DNA from: Euglena gracilis
Taxonomy: Eukaryota > Euglenida > Euglenophyceae > Euglenales
DNA: 64,000 nucleotides
Direction of reading: 5' to 3'
Assembly: GCA_039621445.1 (NCBI GenBank)
Contig: CP154957.1
Coordinates: forward strand, 42,193,474 to 42,257,473
A program made the translations under genes and the position numbers. The notes below the pieces were generated by a model. The model was not told where the DNA came from. It made no database searches and was given only the letters and a program-made list of their open reading frames with translations. Numbering within the stretch: the stretch's first letter is position 1; the number at the start of each line of letters is the position of its first letter. Below, piece by piece: positions 61,470-64,000 of this stretch.

Positions 61470-61875
61470 ATGCAACTTGCATAATTTGCATTTTTTTGCA
61501 TAATCAGGTTTTCCCGAAATTTGCATTTTTTTGCATTTTTTTGCATTTTTTTGCATAAAATATTTTGCCCTGGAAAATTTTTTGTAGTTGGTTGCCGTAT
61601 GTTTGGATTTTTTTGCATTTTTTTGCATTTTTTACATAAAATATTTTGCCCTTGAAAAAAAATTTGTAGTTGGTTGGCATATTTTTGGATTTTTTTTGCA
61701 TTTTTTTGGCGTTTTTTTGCATAAAATATTTTGCCCTGGAAAATTTTTTTGGTTTTAGGCAACAAAGCTCTGTCATATTCCAGCTTTTTCTCAAGGTTTT
61801 CATGCAAGTTGCATTTTTTTGCATTTTTTTTGCATTTTTTTTGACTTGCATAATTTGAAGGGCCAAGTTGCATTT
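61470..61875. repeat. TTTTTTGCAT low-complexity tract
   Basis: TTGCATTTTTTTGCAT repeated around three larger units of about 100 bp (AAATATTTTGCCCTGGAAAA, TAGTTGGTTGGC). The Lys/Asn-rich minus ORF (61403-61990) is this repeat translated. Confidence 0.75.
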
Positions 61876-62379
61876 CCCCCCCCCCCCCTGGTGCTCGCCG
61901 TGGGCCAACTGCGCCACATATTTCCCGAGTTAAAAAGGATTGCGGACAAATATTTGGAAAAATAAATTTTTCGAATTTTTTTGGCGGCAAGTGGGCCGAA
62001 AATGCCCCCTCCTTGTCCTCTGATCCTGTACTCGCTCACCTGTCCTCCTCGGGGCCTGCCTCCAAGTCACGTTGACTGGAGACAGTTTTCTGGAAGGTTA
62101 CCAGCTGGATTGGGGCGTTTTTTTTTTTTGGAAAATTTTCCAAGAATTTTTCCGGCGCCTTCGGCGCCGGGTGCATTTTTGACCTATTTTGGGACCCATA
62201 TAGGGGGTCCTCCAAAAAACCCCTCAAACCCCCATTTTTTTCACACCTTTCGATGGATGGGCAACATGGCATCAGAAGTGTGAAATCTACCAATTTCCAT
62301 TTGCAACCAATTTAGACCAAAGTGGCCCAAAACTGTCCGAAACAGGGGTATTTGGGGCAAAATTGACCATGATTCCTCA
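61876..62379. other. no gene recognised
   Basis: A GGCGCCTTCGGCGCC hairpin lies at 62156-62170 beside poly-T; the layout resembles 59815-59900 (CCCATATGGGAGG). No coding evidence. Confidence 0.3.
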
Positions 62380-62559
62380 GCCGCCGATTCGGGCGTGCAG
62401 GCGGAGCCCTCCCAGAAACAGTTTTAAAAACTGTGTCCTAGACGCCGGTTCGGGCGTGAACCCGGTGCCTTGGACACAGTTCTCGATATAAAAATTGGAG
62501 TGGCACACCAAATTAGGCATTTACCACTCAAATTCAGAATTTACACCACGTTACCATGC

Positions 62560-63230
62560 ACCCCATTACGTACATTGTGTACCTCTAGGGGGGGGGTACA
62601 CAATGGGGGGGCAACATGCACCGGCTCCCATTAGGAATGCACCTCGCCACGCCAACCGTAGGCATGTCCCGCCAAACAATTTTTCCCCTGCCTCGGGCCC
62701 AGCTTTCGACACATCTTTTTTTTTCCTTTTTTACAGTTGTGCCCTCGTCACAGGCGCAATCCTGAGGGAAATATTCAGACGTGCACTGCCCTCTCAGCCT
62801 GCATAGGCAGGGGTTGCCATCATGTATTGCTCAAAGGTGAGGTCCAAGGGTACCTCCCCCCCCCCCATTGGGTACAGGGATTTTTTTAAGTTTGGACCCC
62901 CGGGGGGGGGTAGGGTGGGTGGGTCCGCCGGACCCCCTCCCCCCCCCGGGGGGGGGCCCCCCGGAGGGGGGTGGGATATACTTTTCGGCGCCGCAGGCGC
63001 CGAAAAAATCTATTTTTAGCACTTTTCGCGATTTTTCGGCCATTTTTTTGTGGGTCCCCAGACCCCCCTCCCCCCCCCCCCGGGGGGGCCCCCCCCCGGG
63101 GTGGGGGGGGGGGGGGGGGAGCCCCCCCCCCCCCCGGTCTTAAAAAAACCCCTGATTGGGTACCTCCACCCCCCCATTGTACCCCCCCCCCCAATTTTGG
63201 CCTTCCGGGGGGAGGTACATAATGGGGAGG
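62560..63230. repeat. GTACATAATGGGG miniature ends with X repeat, copy 3
   Basis: ATTGTGTACC / GGTACACAATGGGG motifs at 62570-62610 and 62860-63225 bracket the X repeat (62870-63150), which carries the GGCGCCGCAGGCGCC hairpin and long G/C-runs. Confidence 0.5.
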
Positions 63231-63533
63231 GGCATGGCAGGCGTTTGCTACTCAAAATTAGGAATTTGCACCTGAAATTAGGCATTTGCCCCTCAAATTT
63301 GCACTAAATTAGGAATTTGCCATCCAAAGTTTGGAACTGGCACACCAAATTGGGCATTTGCCATTGGTTTTACAACATGGCCCATCTTCTTTCACACCGT
63401 CGGCCAGCTGTCGGCCAGCCGTGTGCTCCCTCAATGTCCCCTTTATGTCAAAATCCAAAGGAAAAAGATCCAATGGCAAAAATTGTAACACAAAGGCAAA
63501 CTGCCTGGAATTCTTCAAAAAATGGGCGATTAG

Positions 63534-63707
63534 TCATTTACGCCAAGTTTTAAAACCACCAACCCACATATTTTTTCTTGTTTTCAATCCATATATGTTG
63601 TGCATTGACACAAACTTGCCATACTTGCCTCTATGAACCTTTTTATAAGATGCGATTGCCCAATCGACGCTTTTTGCGAGTTCCTGAATTTTAGCATGAG
63701 GTAACAT
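63534..63707 (-). CDS. 57-residue ORF of ordinary composition, fragment
   Basis: From ATG (63705-63707) the minus strand reads MLPHAKIQELAKSVDW, then IASYKKVHRGKYGKFV and NIYGLKTRKNMWVGG before a stop. The balanced, basic composition suggests real coding, perhaps a DNA-binding or Gag/transposase fragment, but I recognise no family. A CGCCGGTTC palindrome cluster begins just upstream. Confidence 0.35.
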   Translation of the reverse strand: MLPHAKIQELAKSVDWAIASYKKVHRGKYGKFVSMHNIYGLKTRKNMWVGGFKTWRK

Positions 63708-63719
63708 TGAGGTTGAGGT

Positions 63720-63905
63720 TTTGATACAACTGTGTCCAGAACGCAAGTTCGGGCTGCCGGACACAGTTGTTCTGGGCACAGTTGTTGAAACTGTGTCTGG
63801 GGGCTCTGGGTTCACGGCCGAACCGGCGTCTGGGACGCCGGTTCGGCGGGAAATTTCTGCGCCGAACTGGCGTCCTACATGCCGGTTCGGGCGTGAACCC
63901 AACGT
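63720..63905. repeat. CGCCGGTTC / ACACAGTTGTT palindrome cluster
   Basis: ACACAGTTGTTCTGGGCACAG and GACGCCGGTTCGGC-type palindromes with inverse copies. Same family as 45022 and 60140. Confidence 0.55.
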
Positions 63906-64000
63906 CTGGGGGACCCAATAAAAATTGGCCAAAAGGAAATTATTGCACAAAACCCCCAATTTCTGGCCGAAGACCCCCAAAAACTGCTCAGATGTGTTTA

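Noticed and set aside
1-64000. Bacterial origin or operon structure
   Set aside because: No ribosome-binding-site-led gene series; introns, TA-flanked miniature elements and telomere-like repeats point to a eukaryotic nucleus.

Overview
This looks like nuclear DNA from a eukaryote with a large, repeat-choked genome. The signs are spliceosomal introns of about 48-168 nt in a transposase gene, interstitial TTAGGG-type telomere-like arrays, TA-flanked miniature transposons, BED and PHD type zinc fingers, and almost no unique coding sequence. I cannot name the species; a protist or alga would fit. I recognised no rRNA, tRNA, organelle gene or housekeeping gene. Long G and C homopolymers run through nearly every repeat, and their lengths should be treated as unreliable.

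The window is mostly transposons inside transposons. The main class is a superfamily of terminal-inverted-repeat (TIR) elements that I treat as Mutator-like. Eight copies have 9-bp direct flanking repeats, visible at both ends. Their ends start GGCYCCG-GCGGA or carry GGTAGACTGG, followed by blocks of short palindromes (GGTCGGGCCGACC, GGTCGCTAGCGACC or GTCGGCCGACTAG) and paired C-tracts. They carry satellite or telomere-like arrays instead of genes, and no matching transposase is in the window. I label the terminus types AB (alpha/beta), GA, DE, EP, KA and TG. Four satellites are carried: sat-1 (about 162 bp), sat-2 (about 115 bp), sat-3 (about 150 bp) and sat-4 (71/88 bp). Sat-1, sat-2 and sat-3 share one hairpin and G-run core.

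Layout: 0-6.7 kb holds decayed zinc-finger/hAT-like coding fragments and miniature elements. 7.1-14.6 kb is a five-level nest (MAKR element > CACGG element > TG > KA > DE > sat-4). 14.6-24.2 kb is EP elements filled with sat-1 in both orientations. 24.3-26.1 kb is a decayed tyrosine-recombinase-like element. 26.1-43.1 kb is one AB element split by two nested stacks, which include a second MAKR copy, a better-preserved recombinase-like element (36.1-40.4 kb) and, inside that, a Fot/pogo-like DDE transposon (37.5-40.3 kb). 45.2-47.1 kb is a compact AB element. 49.6-51.0 kb and 54.1-54.6 kb are EP elements. 55-64 kb is AT-richer, with palindromic repeat families and two more copies of the MAKR coding region.

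Mobility genes seen: a DD35D transposase with three inferred introns, a recombinase-like protein fused or adjacent to a PHD finger, BED-type finger exons, and a four-copy unknown family (MAKR). Nearly all carry a stop, frameshift or insertion. Several miniature-element insertions can be proved inside the window because another copy of the host repeat gives the uninterrupted site.
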